In this document: piece after piece, positions 1 through 8,977 of the stretch | How positions within the stretch are numbered: the first letter of the stretch is position 1 | Layout of the letters: each line of letters opens with the position of its first letter | Assembly: GCA_024276275.1 (NCBI GenBank) | Contig: JAJRXM010000060.1 | Span: forward strand, 1-64,000 | DNA length: 64,000 nt | Direction of reading: 5' to 3' | Source: Candidatus Zixiibacteriota bacterium | Lineage (GTDB): Bacteria; Zixibacteria; MSB-5A5; GN15; FEB-12 | Translations under genes and position numbers: made by a program | The notes under the pieces: model-generated | Databases searched by the model: none | The model's input: the letters and a program-made list of their open reading frames with translations, nothing else | Told to the model about the DNA's origin: nothing

Positions 1-182
1 CAGTCGCATATAAAACATCTTTTTTTAGGCGTTTTTTCATGTTGTTTTTCGCTGTAAGTAAAACGGTCGGATGTGATTATAGCAAAATGGCTTTGTCTGC
101 AAAAATGGCTTAAAGCCATTTTCGGTAATATTTATTGTAGTCTTTTTGTGCATACTTTTTCCTTGTCATTCTGGACTCAAAT

Positions 183-220
183 AATGTCACTCCTAAATTG
201 ATTGGGAATCCAACATTGTT
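183..220 (-). repeat. Copy of dispersed intergenic hairpin repeat (TGGATTCC..ATCAA..)
   Basis: Reverse complement AACAATGTTGGATTCCCAATCAATTTAGGAGTGACATT closely matches 14884-14921 (ACATTGTTGGATTCCAAATCAAGTTTGGAATGACATT). Confidence 0.6.
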
Positions 221-409
221 ATTTTCTTCTTTCTATATTTTCGTTTATTCTGTTCATCAGTAATAAAGTAAATTTAGGATTACCATAATAAGTGTAGTGA
301 ATGTGGGGGTGTTTATAGGTAATTATATCTCTTATTCAACATTTTTCTTGTGTGAACAATTTCGTGTATGTATTTTATAATAGAAATTAAAATAATGAGG
401 GGTACTAAT

Positions 410-2950
410 ATGTTTATACAAAATAAGACGGGATGGGTTGTATGCATCTTTTGCTTTTTATTATTTTCGTTTAATATATTCTCAAGAGATACTATTCAAT
501 TAAAATCAACCGATGACAATATTTTTACTGTAGACGAGTGTGTACCTGTTCATAATATCGGAAAACTTATTACAACTCAATATTTTGGTGGTGGTGGATA
601 TTCTAAATTGAGAGATTGTTATTTGAAACAATACCAACAGAATAGAGCAGAATTTCCAAAAGGTTCCGGTTTATATTATGTATCAGGAACAGGTTCTTGG
701 TTTGGAGGTATTATCGGAAATGATACCTTGGTTTCACAATCTCGATTTGGAGAGATATGGACCGACGGTAATATTATTCTAAGATCAACATCAGATCCTA
801 CCTCTGTTTATTATGAAGATGCTGTATCTGAATTAGATTATGTTGTTTATAGGGCAGATACTTTTAGCAATGCACCGTATCTTGATTCATATTTAGATAA
901 TGACAGTCGACCGCATAAACCTTTAGGTCTTTTAATAAAACAATCATCATATTCTTGGTCGTATGGATATGCCGAAGATTTTGTGTTGCTTGATTTTGAG
1001 ATTAAGAATGTAGGAACAAAGTTTATAAAAGATTTTTATTTCGGGATAAAATTACTACCGATGTCTGGTTATATGGGTTCAAAACCTAAGACCCCTGATG
1101 ATGACATAGGTGGTTTTTTACCTGAATTTATTTTAGGCGATAATTGTCAATACATAGATACACTCAACATGGTTTGGGGAAGCGACAATAACGGTAATCC
1201 GGTAGACGGTGTGTTTACAGATATAGCAAAAGAGGTAAACGGAGAGTTAGTTAAATCGGGTACCGGCATAGGCGGTGTATTATTTTTAGCCAATAATAAC
1301 GGTATTCATTTGGCAGGGAAAAAGATTTCATACAACTGGTGGTTTGATGACTGGGATTTTATCTCAGATTTTAATTTCGGTCCTGTTATGAAAAAAAACT
1401 TACGTGATTTAGGTAATACATGGTCGGGAGAGCCTTTTGGTGATAACGGCAGATATTTTGTTATGTCCAACGGCGAAATTGATTACAACCAAATATATAC
1501 CGCATCAATATATCAAACAGACCCGGTATGGGTGTATCCTGACCAAAGAAAAGCAAGAACTATTTCAGACGGTTATGGATGGATGGAACATCTTCTTTCC
1601 GTCGGTCCGTTTGATTTACCACCGGGTGGGGTATTACGGATTCCGTTTGCTTACGTTGCCGGAGAGAACTTTCATACGAAGCCGACTAACATTGACAATC
1701 TCCCTGATTTCCCTGAATCGTATTACAGTAATCTTGATTTTTCTGACCTTGCCAAAAATGCTCAATGGGCTAGATGGATTTATGACAACCCCGGTGTTGA
1801 TACAGACGGTGACGGTGATTCAGGACTGTACACTATCTGTGTTTTAGATTCACAACTGATAGATAACGAATGGGTCGTTTCTGCTGCTGATACTTTTTGG
1901 TATCGCGGCGACGGTGTCCCTGACTGGAAAGCGGCAGGACCTCCTCCTGCACCGTATGTATGGTTAGAACCTACACTTAATGGAATACGGGTTCGGTTCA
2001 ACGGTTCCCGTTCAGAAACGGAAAAAGATATTTTTACACAGATAGTCGATTTTGAGGGATACAATATTTATTTCGGTCGTGATGAAAGAGAAGCGTCTTT
2101 GTCATTAGTTGCCTCGTATGACTATGAGAACTATGATAAATATGTTTGGAACTCTGCGGTGGAAAGATACATTGTCGAAGATGTTCCGTTGACTCTTGCA
2201 GACATACGATGTGCCTATGCCGACAGTTGTAACGATAGTTCTTTTGACCCATTGAGCTTTACTCGTTCTGACCCGTTTTATAATATCGATTCTATCTTTT
2301 ATTTTGTAAAACATTCTTACAATGTTGTCGGTGATGCTATCGCAAAAGTCTATCCGAACATTCGCGACCCAAGATTAGTGCATGTTGATTCATTAGTTGA
2401 TGACGACTATACTGAAGAAGGTTATTTTAAATTCTTCGAGTATTCTTATACAATCGAAAATCTTCTTCCGACTATAGGTTATTGGGTCAATGTAACTGCC
2501 TTTGATTTTGGTTCTCCGAAGTCGGGACTGCAGGCACTTGAAACATCTAAGACAGTAAGTATTCAGAATGCATATCCCTTGATAGATGCCGACGAATTAT
2601 CAGGTGAACGAAAACAGGTTTATGTATTTCCGAACCCATATCGCATTGATGCAGGCTATCGTGCATCGGGTTACGAAGGTCGTACTGAAGAAGACCGCCC
2701 CGACTACCGTGTACGTGAATTGAACTTTGCCAATTTACCTCCGAGATGCGATATAAAAATATTCTCATTGGACGGTGATTTAGTTCGACATCTTTTACAT
2801 GACAAAGATATATCCGACCCGACTTATAGCCGCGACAGTTGGAACCTGATTACCCGTAATACACAAATGATTGTAAGCGGGCTATACTATTGGACAGTTG
2901 AGTTCCCCGACGGTGAGGTGCAGATGGGCAAGTTTGTGGTGATTATGTAA
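410..2950 (+). CDS. Large secreted protein with FlgD-like C-terminal region
   Basis: Long ORF; start at third Met gives signal peptide MFIQNKTGWVVCIFCFLLFSFNIFS; C-terminus VYVFPNPYR...IKIFSLDGDLVRHL...GLYYWTVEFPDGEVQMGKFVVI resembles FlgD-Ig/T9SS-like tails. Confidence 0.75.
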   Translation: MFIQNKTGWVVCIFCFLLFSFNIFSRDTIQLKSTDDNIFTVDECVPVHNIGKLITTQYFGGGGYSKLRDCYLKQYQQNRAEFPKGSGLYYVSGTGSWFGGIIGNDTLVSQSRFGEIWTDGNIILRSTSDPTSVYYEDAVSELDYVVYRADTFSNAPYLDSYLDNDSRPHKPLGLLIKQSSYSWSYGYAEDFVLLDFEIKNVGTKFIKDFYFGIKLLPMSGYMGSKPKTPDDDIGGFLPEFILGDNCQYIDTLNMVWGSDNNGNPVDGVFTDIAKEVNGELVKSGTGIGGVLFLANNNGIHLAGKKISYNWWFDDWDFISDFNFGPVMKKNLRDLGNTWSGEPFGDNGRYFVMSNGEIDYNQIYTASIYQTDPVWVYPDQRKARTISDGYGWMEHLLSVGPFDLPPGGVLRIPFAYVAGENFHTKPTNIDNLPDFPESYYSNLDFSDLAKNAQWARWIYDNPGVDTDGDGDSGLYTICVLDSQLIDNEWVVSAADTFWYRGDGVPDWKAAGPPPAPYVWLEPTLNGIRVRFNGSRSETEKDIFTQIVDFEGYNIYFGRDEREASLSLVASYDYENYDKYVWNSAVERYIVEDVPLTLADIRCAYADSCNDSSFDPLSFTRSDPFYNIDSIFYFVKHSYNVVGDAIAKVYPNIRDPRLVHVDSLVDDDYTEEGYFKFFEYSYTIENLLPTIGYWVNVTAFDFGSPKSGLQALETSKTVSIQNAYPLIDADELSGERKQVYVFPNPYRIDAGYRASGYEGRTEEDRPDYRVRELNFANLPPRCDIKIFSLDGDLVRHLLHDKDISDPTYSRDSWNLITRNTQMIVSGLYYWTVEFPDGEVQMGKFVVIM

Positions 2951-3023
2951 TGCATCTTTGGCAGACGAGGACATAGCATAGAAAGATAATATAGATTGAA
3001 AAAGCAGGAATACTTTTCTGCAC

Positions 3024-3052
3024 TGGACTCCGTGTCAAGCACGGAGAGGAGT
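3024..3052. repeat. 29-bp hairpin repeat TGGACTCCGTGTCAAGCACGGAGAGGAGT (copy A)
   Basis: Identical to 14777-14805; CTCCGTG-TCAAG-CACGGAG inverted repeat. Confidence 0.75.
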
Positions 3053-3071
3053 AACGGGAGTGGCAGTTTGT

Positions 3072-3097
3072 AGGGGCGTTTCGTGAAACGCCTTTTT
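3072..3097 (+). terminator. Putative intrinsic terminator
   Basis: GGCGTTT-CGTG-AAACGCC stem-loop followed by TTTTT, downstream of the CDS ending at 2950. Confidence 0.6.
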
Positions 3098-3130
3098 GAT
3101 ACAACATCGGTAGGACATACATTCTTGTCT

Positions 3131-3150
3131 GTCAGGAAGGGGTTCCTGAC
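3131..3150. repeat. Perfect 8-bp inverted repeat GTCAGGAA-GGGG-TTCCTGAC
   Basis: Read directly from sequence; intergenic. Confidence 0.6.
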
Positions 3151-3250
3151 TGCTCAAGAAAAAACGAGCATACTTCAACAAGCTCAGTATGACTTATTAT
3201 AAAACCTAATCAAGTTTGGGATGACATAGGCGGAAGGTGACTTGGTTACA

Positions 3251-4018
3251 CTATTCTATTTCACGTTCGTCTGGGCCGTCGTATTCAAACGGAAGTGGTC
3301 CGAGTTTCCGCATCGGTTTTTCACGGGTCTTTTCTTCATAGGCATGAGCTATCAAACCGGGTACCCGAGAAATGATAAAGAACCCTTTACCGAGTCTCCA
3401 GTCAAAACCCATATCGGAAATAACAGCAGCAATTGCACCATCGACGTTGATAGGTAATTGTCTTCCTGTTTTTTCGGCAAGAGTTTTTTCGAGAGCCTTA
3501 CATAGTTCAATATGTTTCCCTGAGTAACCATGTTTGTCGGCAATTTCAAAAAGCTTGGCTGTGCGAGGATCAATTTTGTGGAGCCTGTGCCCAAAGCCCG
3601 GCATTCTACGTTTGTTTTCTTTGAGCCAGTCGACTAGTTGCGATGCTGTGGTTGATGCATCGGTATCTTTTTCCGCCCACTCCTGCATGATTTTTGCAGA
3701 CTGTTCAATAGCTCCGCCATGGGTATCCCCTATTACCAAGACACCACCTGCTACGGCAGCATTGAGTGAGTTACCACCCGACATAACAGTACGAGTTCCC
3801 AATACTGACGGAGGTGTGGCACCATGGTCGATAGATGCAACCAATATAGCATTCATCAGTTCTGCCTCTGCTTTTGACGGAAGCTCCCCCTTGAGAATCA
3901 GAAAAACAGTTTCGGCATAAGAGAGTTTTTCCATCACATCGGTTATGTTATAACCTCGCACATGAATCTTCCCCGGTTCGATTTTGGTGATAGCTGTTTT
4001 CCAATTTTCTGATGACAT
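3251..4018 (-). CDS. Citryl-CoA lyase / citrate synthase-like protein
   Basis: 255 aa; motifs KIHVRGYNITDVME, GGNSLNAAVAGGVLVIGDTHGGAIE, MPGFGHRLHKIDPR and GFFIISRVPGLIAHAYEE typical of the short citryl-CoA lyase/citrate synthase family. Confidence 0.8.
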   Translation of the reverse strand: MSSENWKTAITKIEPGKIHVRGYNITDVMEKLSYAETVFLILKGELPSKAEAELMNAILVASIDHGATPPSVLGTRTVMSGGNSLNAAVAGGVLVIGDTHGGAIEQSAKIMQEWAEKDTDASTTASQLVDWLKENKRRMPGFGHRLHKIDPRTAKLFEIADKHGYSGKHIELCKALEKTLAEKTGRQLPINVDGAIAAVISDMGFDWRLGKGFFIISRVPGLIAHAYEEKTREKPMRKLGPLPFEYDGPDEREIE

Positions 4019-4041
4019 TATGTACCTCTTTTTTTATCTAC

Positions 4042-4809
4042 TTATTTTTTAATAACTTGACTGATAACTTTCAGCCAATCTTTCTGTAGGTATTTTGTAT
4101 TCAATTTTGTTATAGATTGAACTGTTGAGTCAAAAGGGAGTTGAGACTCATATAGAAGTTTAAAATTATCAATTCCATATTTAAATACAAAATAATCTAT
4201 AAATGATGCTGCCTCGGCAGATTGATATGCCTCCCAATTATAGTCCGTTCTCTCGTTTGTAATCAACTCGGCAAGAGGCATAAACTTATTGGAATCTATA
4301 AAAGTGAAAGTCATAGAATGATAATCACGCCCGGACGCATCAAGAAGCCGCATAATACCATGATATAGAAATTTGTATTTCGGTTCTACGTTTGTCCATT
4401 TGTGCAACATATACATTGCCGAAGGAATGCCAAATGTATTACCTGACCAATAATAAACAGTGTCACCGTTTATAGACGGGAATTCTGATTGGGTAATTTC
4501 CTGCCCTTGTCCAAATCCGGTAAAGTAGAACATGACAATTGTATCTGTCGGTTCAGGTAATCTAAAAAACTGAGCATTTCTTCGGAGAACAGTTTTATAT
4601 AGTTTTGCGTTGTCTGTCATTTGTGCTGTAAAAAGATGCCCCGGAGGAAATACGACTTTTATGTTTTGATATTGGGCTGTTTCCCAAGATTCATAAACAG
4701 AAGCTTTGGTAGAATCTATTTCGGTTTTTTGAGTTTCGGTATCCGAAGAACATGCTGAAATAGTAAGTAAAACTCCTATTAGCAATATATTACAAACAAA
4801 TAATTTCAA
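4042..4809 (-). CDS. Putative lipoprotein
   Basis: N-terminal lipobox-like LLIGVLLTISACSSD; no recognised domain. Confidence 0.6.
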   Translation of the reverse strand: MKLFVCNILLIGVLLTISACSSDTETQKTEIDSTKASVYESWETAQYQNIKVVFPPGHLFTAQMTDNAKLYKTVLRRNAQFFRLPEPTDTIVMFYFTGFGQGQEITQSEFPSINGDTVYYWSGNTFGIPSAMYMLHKWTNVEPKYKFLYHGIMRLLDASGRDYHSMTFTFIDSNKFMPLAELITNERTDYNWEAYQSAEAASFIDYFVFKYGIDNFKLLYESQLPFDSTVQSITKLNTKYLQKDWLKVISQVIKK

Positions 4810-5095
4810 AGATATACTCTTTTCACTAAAATATTATCATATTCAAAATGTTTACAAAAAAGTGTAATTTATTCATTCTGAACATGTTTGGCAAATATAC
4901 ATCGGAAAATCAGATGAGTCAATTTTATTCTCTACGTTATTTTTTTCACAATCTCACTTGACTTAATCGATAATTTTGGCGATATTCTATGCAAGACTGA
5001 TTTAAGGGTATTTAATTTTTTGTAGAGAAACGAAGATTTAAGTGGAATACAAAAAAATGATAATAATTCTTGGTCAAAATATATAAGGTACATCA

Positions 5096-5818
5096 GTGTT
5101 GACAGATAGCCGCTCACAAAAATGGGAATTACCCCAAATAGAAAAGCCTATTAATATCATTGTAGGTGGGTATGGATCCGGCAAGTCGGAAGTATCTGTA
5201 AATTTAGCAAGATATTTGGCCCTTGACAAAACATTTGTAAATCGACCTATTTCAATTTTAGATTTAGATATTGTGAATCCTTATTTCCGTTCTCGCGAAG
5301 CATCAGTCGAACTTGAAAAACTTGGGATAGGCTCAATCAATCCGGAAGGTGCTGAATTTTATGCCGATCTTCCGATAATTCTTCCCCAAATACGTGGAGC
5401 TATCGAGACAGCCGAAGGAACTGTAATCTGTGATGTCGGTGGCGATGATGTCGGAGCCAGAGTTTTAAGTTCACTGGCGGGCTCATTTCATGCAGCTACT
5501 TATGATATGGTGTTGGTCTTAAATTTGAGTCGTCCGTTTACGTCAAATGTAGCAGGATGTTTAAAAACGATTTCTGAGATTGAGTTTTCATCACGATTAA
5601 AATTTTCAGGTATTATTTCAAATACTCATCTTATGGATGATACTAATGAGGAAATTGTATTAAGCGGTATTGCATTATCAAAAGAAGTAAGCAAACAGAC
5701 CGGTTTAAAATTATGGTTTGTTTCAGCCGAACAAAAGATATTAAACATAATAGAATCAGCTTACATAGATATTCCGGTTTTACCCCTAAACCGTTCACTC
5801 TTGAAACCTTGGGAATAA
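5096..5818 (+). CDS. P-loop nucleotide-binding protein (CobQ/MinD-like)
   Basis: Walker A GGYGSGKSEVSVNLARYLA; ISILDLDIVNPYFRSRE; GTG start. Confidence 0.65.
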   Translation: MLTDSRSQKWELPQIEKPINIIVGGYGSGKSEVSVNLARYLALDKTFVNRPISILDLDIVNPYFRSREASVELEKLGIGSINPEGAEFYADLPIILPQIRGAIETAEGTVICDVGGDDVGARVLSSLAGSFHAATYDMVLVLNLSRPFTSNVAGCLKTISEIEFSSRLKFSGIISNTHLMDDTNEEIVLSGIALSKEVSKQTGLKLWFVSAEQKILNIIESAYIDIPVLPLNRSLLKPWE

Positions 5819-5842
5819 AACAGAATTAGTAAAGGATATTAT

Positions 5843-6076
5843 ATGCCCGGTGTAATAATAGATAAGAATCATTGTAAAGGATGTGAGCTCTGTGTGAAAG
5901 CATGCCCTCAGGATATTCTTCGGATGTCTAAGACAATCGGAGTTAAGGGGTATTTTTGTGCCGAGCTGGTTGACAGTTCCAGATGTATCGGCTGTCAGCT
6001 TTGTGCGATAACCTGTCCCGACGTAGCAATAGAAGTTCATACTCATGGAACTTCGTTTGCTCTCTTCGAATACTAG
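5843..6076 (+). CDS. korD: 4Fe-4S ferredoxin, 2-oxoacid:ferredoxin oxidoreductase delta-type subunit
   Basis: Two CxxCxxCxxxC motifs (CKGCELCVKACP, CIGCQLCAITCP); first gene of an OFOR operon. Confidence 0.8.
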   Translation: MPGVIIDKNHCKGCELCVKACPQDILRMSKTIGVKGYFCAELVDSSRCIGCQLCAITCPDVAIEVHTHGTSFALFEY

Positions 6077-6093
6077 GCACAAGGAGAATTAAC

Positions 6094-7182
6094 ATGGCTA
6101 AAATACTTATGAAAGGTAACGAAGCAATTGCTGAAGCGGCAATAAAAGCCGGCGGTAATAATTATTTCTGTTACCCGATAACACCACAGACAGAAGTTGC
6201 CGAATATCTCGCTAAACGGATGCCTGAAGTCGGCGGTGTCTTTTTACAGGGAGAGTCGGAACTTGCTGTTGCTAATATGATATTCGGGGCGGCAGCAACA
6301 GGCAAGCGAGTTTTCACTACTTCCTCATCCCCCGGTATTTCATTAATGCAAGAAGCTATTTCGTATATGGCCGGAGCTGAATTACCGTGCGTAATTGTCA
6401 ATATCATGCGCGGCGGTCCCGGACTCGGTGGAATTTTACCGGCTCAGTCAGATTATTTTCAATCGGTTAAAGGCGGTGGACACGGTGATTATAGATTACT
6501 CGTTCTGGCACCATCTACAGTGCAAGAAGCTGTTGACCTGATGATGCTTTCATTTCATTTAGCAGATAAATACTCTAATCCTGTTATGATGATAGGTGAC
6601 GGTATGATCGGTCAGATGATGGAACCTGTTGAGTTTCCTGATGTGTATGAAGAACCTGAACTACCTGAAAAGACTTGGGCTATCACAGGTGCTAAAGGAA
6701 GAAAACCGCGGGTTGTTCGCTCTCTCTTTTTAGACCCCAATAAGCTTGAAAACAACAGTTGGCATTTGTATGACAAATATGAATTGATGAAAAAAAACGA
6801 AGTCCGTTTTGAAAAATATAAAGTTAATGATAAAAATGAAATCCTTATAGTTTCTTACGGTACAATGGCTCGAATTTGTCAGACTGCAATTGATGAAATT
6901 GAAAAAGAAGGTGTTTCGATTGGACTTTTCCGACCGATATCTCTTTTCCCTTTTCCTCAAGATGACATTTTTACTGAAGCATCAAAAAAGAATATCAAAA
7001 ATGTTTTGGTAATTGAAATGAGTACCGGTCAGATGATTGAAGATGTTGAACGTGCTGTTGTCGGTAAGAAAAAAGTAACATTCTTTGGACGTACCGGCGG
7101 TATTGTACCATCTCCTGAAGAAGTTATCAAAAAGATTAAAGAGATGGTCTCCAAAAAATCTAAAACGAAAAAGAAAGCATGA
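6094..7182 (+). CDS. korA: 2-oxoacid:ferredoxin oxidoreductase alpha subunit
   Basis: MAKILMKGNEAIAEAAIKAGGNNYFCYPITPQTEVAEYLAKRMPEVGG is typical of KorA/VorB; internal ATG at 6094 chosen. Confidence 0.85.
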   Translation: MAKILMKGNEAIAEAAIKAGGNNYFCYPITPQTEVAEYLAKRMPEVGGVFLQGESELAVANMIFGAAATGKRVFTTSSSPGISLMQEAISYMAGAELPCVIVNIMRGGPGLGGILPAQSDYFQSVKGGGHGDYRLLVLAPSTVQEAVDLMMLSFHLADKYSNPVMMIGDGMIGQMMEPVEFPDVYEEPELPEKTWAITGAKGRKPRVVRSLFLDPNKLENNSWHLYDKYELMKKNEVRFEKYKVNDKNEILIVSYGTMARICQTAIDEIEKEGVSIGLFRPISLFPFPQDDIFTEASKKNIKNVLVIEMSTGQMIEDVERAVVGKKKVTFFGRTGGIVPSPEEVIKKIKEMVSKKSKTKKKA

Positions 7183-7955
7183 GGTCGGATATGAATACTG
7201 ACGAAAAAACAATCTTTGCCCGACCTGAAGGAATGACCGACATAGTTACACATTACTGCCCGGGATGTACTCATGGTATTATCCACAGGTTGGCGGCAGA
7301 AGCAATCGATTCATTAGGTATTAGAGAAAATACTGTCGGTGTTGCTCCGGTCGGATGTTCTGTACTTGCTTATAACTATTTTAACTGTGACTTTTTAGAA
7401 TCACCTCACGGAAGAGCACCTGCGATAGCAACCGGATTTAAACGGCTTCGTCCTGATATGATAGTATTTACCTATCAGGGTGACGGTGATTTAATTTCTA
7501 TAGGTATGTCAGAAATCATGCACGCTGCCAATCGTGGTGAAAAACTGACTGCAATTTTTGTAAACAACGCAATCTATGGTATGACAGGCGGACAGATGGC
7601 TCCGACAACATTACAGGGACAGATAACTTCTACGTGTCCTTCCGGTAGAGATCTAAATGAGACTGGACATCCGATTAGAATGACAGAACTTCTTTCCGGT
7701 TTAGTAACTCCGATGTATCTTGAAAGAGTTTCTGTACATTCACCTAAGCATATTATCCAAGCCAAAAAAGCTATTCGGAAAGCATTTCAATATCAGATAG
7801 ACAACAAAGGATTCTCTTTAGTTGAAGTTCTCTCTACTTGTCCGACTAACTGGGGACAAACTCCTAATGAATCGACTGACTGGCTTGAGGGGAATATGAT
7901 TCCGTACTATCCGCTTGGATGTTTCAAAGATTCTTTTGCCGATGAGGATAAATAA
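7179..7955 (+). CDS. korB: 2-oxoacid:ferredoxin oxidoreductase beta subunit (TPP-binding)
   Basis: HYCPGCTHGIIHRL, FTYQGDGDLISIGMSEIMHAANRGEKLTAIFVNNAIYGMTGGQMAPTT. Start may be 7191. Confidence 0.85.
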   Translation: MRSDMNTDEKTIFARPEGMTDIVTHYCPGCTHGIIHRLAAEAIDSLGIRENTVGVAPVGCSVLAYNYFNCDFLESPHGRAPAIATGFKRLRPDMIVFTYQGDGDLISIGMSEIMHAANRGEKLTAIFVNNAIYGMTGGQMAPTTLQGQITSTCPSGRDLNETGHPIRMTELLSGLVTPMYLERVSVHSPKHIIQAKKAIRKAFQYQIDNKGFSLVEVLSTCPTNWGQTPNESTDWLEGNMIPYYPLGCFKDSFADEDK

Positions 7956-8524
7956 TGGAACAATATGAAGTAACTATGGCAGGCTTTGGTGGGCAGGGAA
8001 TTATGACCGCAGGTCAACTTCTTGCTTATTCTGCTATGCATGAAGATAAAAAAGTAATTTGGCTTCCCTCGTACGGTCCAGAAATGCGAGGCGGTACTGC
8101 CTATTGTACAATTGTAATTTCAAATGAAAGAATAGGCTCCCCTATTATTAATACACCGACAGGAATTTGTGTTTTCAATAGACCGTCGTTTGATAAGTTT
8201 GAACCAAGAGTAAAACCGGGAGGGCTTTTAATCGTCAACTCATCATTGATTAATGTTTCCTCCAAACGTACAGATATAGACCAGCTTTTAATTCCTGCAA
8301 ATAAAATGGCACATGAGGTCGGATCTCCAAAAGTTACAAACATAGCAGTAGTAGGAGCATTTATAGGAGCGACCGGAATTTTAAAATTGAAAACTATTGA
8401 AGAAACATTAAAGCAAAAACTTGGACATAAAAAAGCTATGCTTGATATGAATATTAAGATATTAGAAACCGGTTATAATTTCGCTAAGAAAAACCTTTTA
8501 AAAGCGAAGAAGGTCTCTGTATGA
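7955..8524 (+). CDS. korC: 2-oxoacid:ferredoxin oxidoreductase gamma subunit
   Basis: EVTMAGFGGQGIMTAGQLLAYSAM...LPSYGPEMRGGTAYCTIVIS. Confidence 0.85.
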   Translation: MEQYEVTMAGFGGQGIMTAGQLLAYSAMHEDKKVIWLPSYGPEMRGGTAYCTIVISNERIGSPIINTPTGICVFNRPSFDKFEPRVKPGGLLIVNSSLINVSSKRTDIDQLLIPANKMAHEVGSPKVTNIAVVGAFIGATGILKLKTIEETLKQKLGHKKAMLDMNIKILETGYNFAKKNLLKAKKVSV

Positions 8525-8976
8525 AACATGACTTTAATAAATTAACAGATATATTTGATAAATATCCGAAAACACAGGAATCGTTAATTGCTATTTTGCA
8601 AGATATACAAAAAGAATATCAGTATCTTCCTTGTGAAGCATTAGAACAGACCTCCGATGTGCTTGATGTGCCTCTTTCAAAAGTTTTTTCGGTTTCGACT
8701 TTTTATAATTCGTTTTCACTGACTGCCAAAGGTGAAAAAGTTGTAAAAATTTGTACCGGTACTGCTTGTCATATTCGGGGAGCAAAACTTTTACAAGACC
8801 AGCTTGAAAACCATCTTGCTATTAAAGCAGGTGAAACAACTGAAGATATGAAATTCACTCTTGAAGTAGTAGCCTGTGTAGGTGCCTGTGCGATGGCACC
8901 GGTTGTAGTAGTCGGTGACAAGTATCACGGTTCGGTTAAAGTTTCCAGAGTTAAAAAATTGGTGAAGGCGAAATAA
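8521..8976 (+). CDS. NuoE/HndA-like [2Fe-2S] subunit
   Basis: KVVKICTGTACHIRGAKLL...VVACVGACAMAPVVVV thioredoxin-like ferredoxin motif. Confidence 0.8.
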   Translation: MKHDFNKLTDIFDKYPKTQESLIAILQDIQKEYQYLPCEALEQTSDVLDVPLSKVFSVSTFYNSFSLTAKGEKVVKICTGTACHIRGAKLLQDQLENHLAIKAGETTEDMKFTLEVVACVGACAMAPVVVVGDKYHGSVKVSRVKKLVKAK

Positions 8977-8977
8977 G

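Noticed and set aside
1437-2768. ORFs overlapping the large secreted protein gene in other frames (1437-1847, 1780-2064, 2034-2252, 2105-2314, 2547-2768)
   Set aside because: Fully inside a well-supported CDS, with low-complexity, non-protein-like translations and no RBS or homology.
3242-3920. Plus-strand ORFs 3242-3457 and 3534-3920
   Set aside because: Antisense to the conserved citryl-CoA-lyase-like gene.
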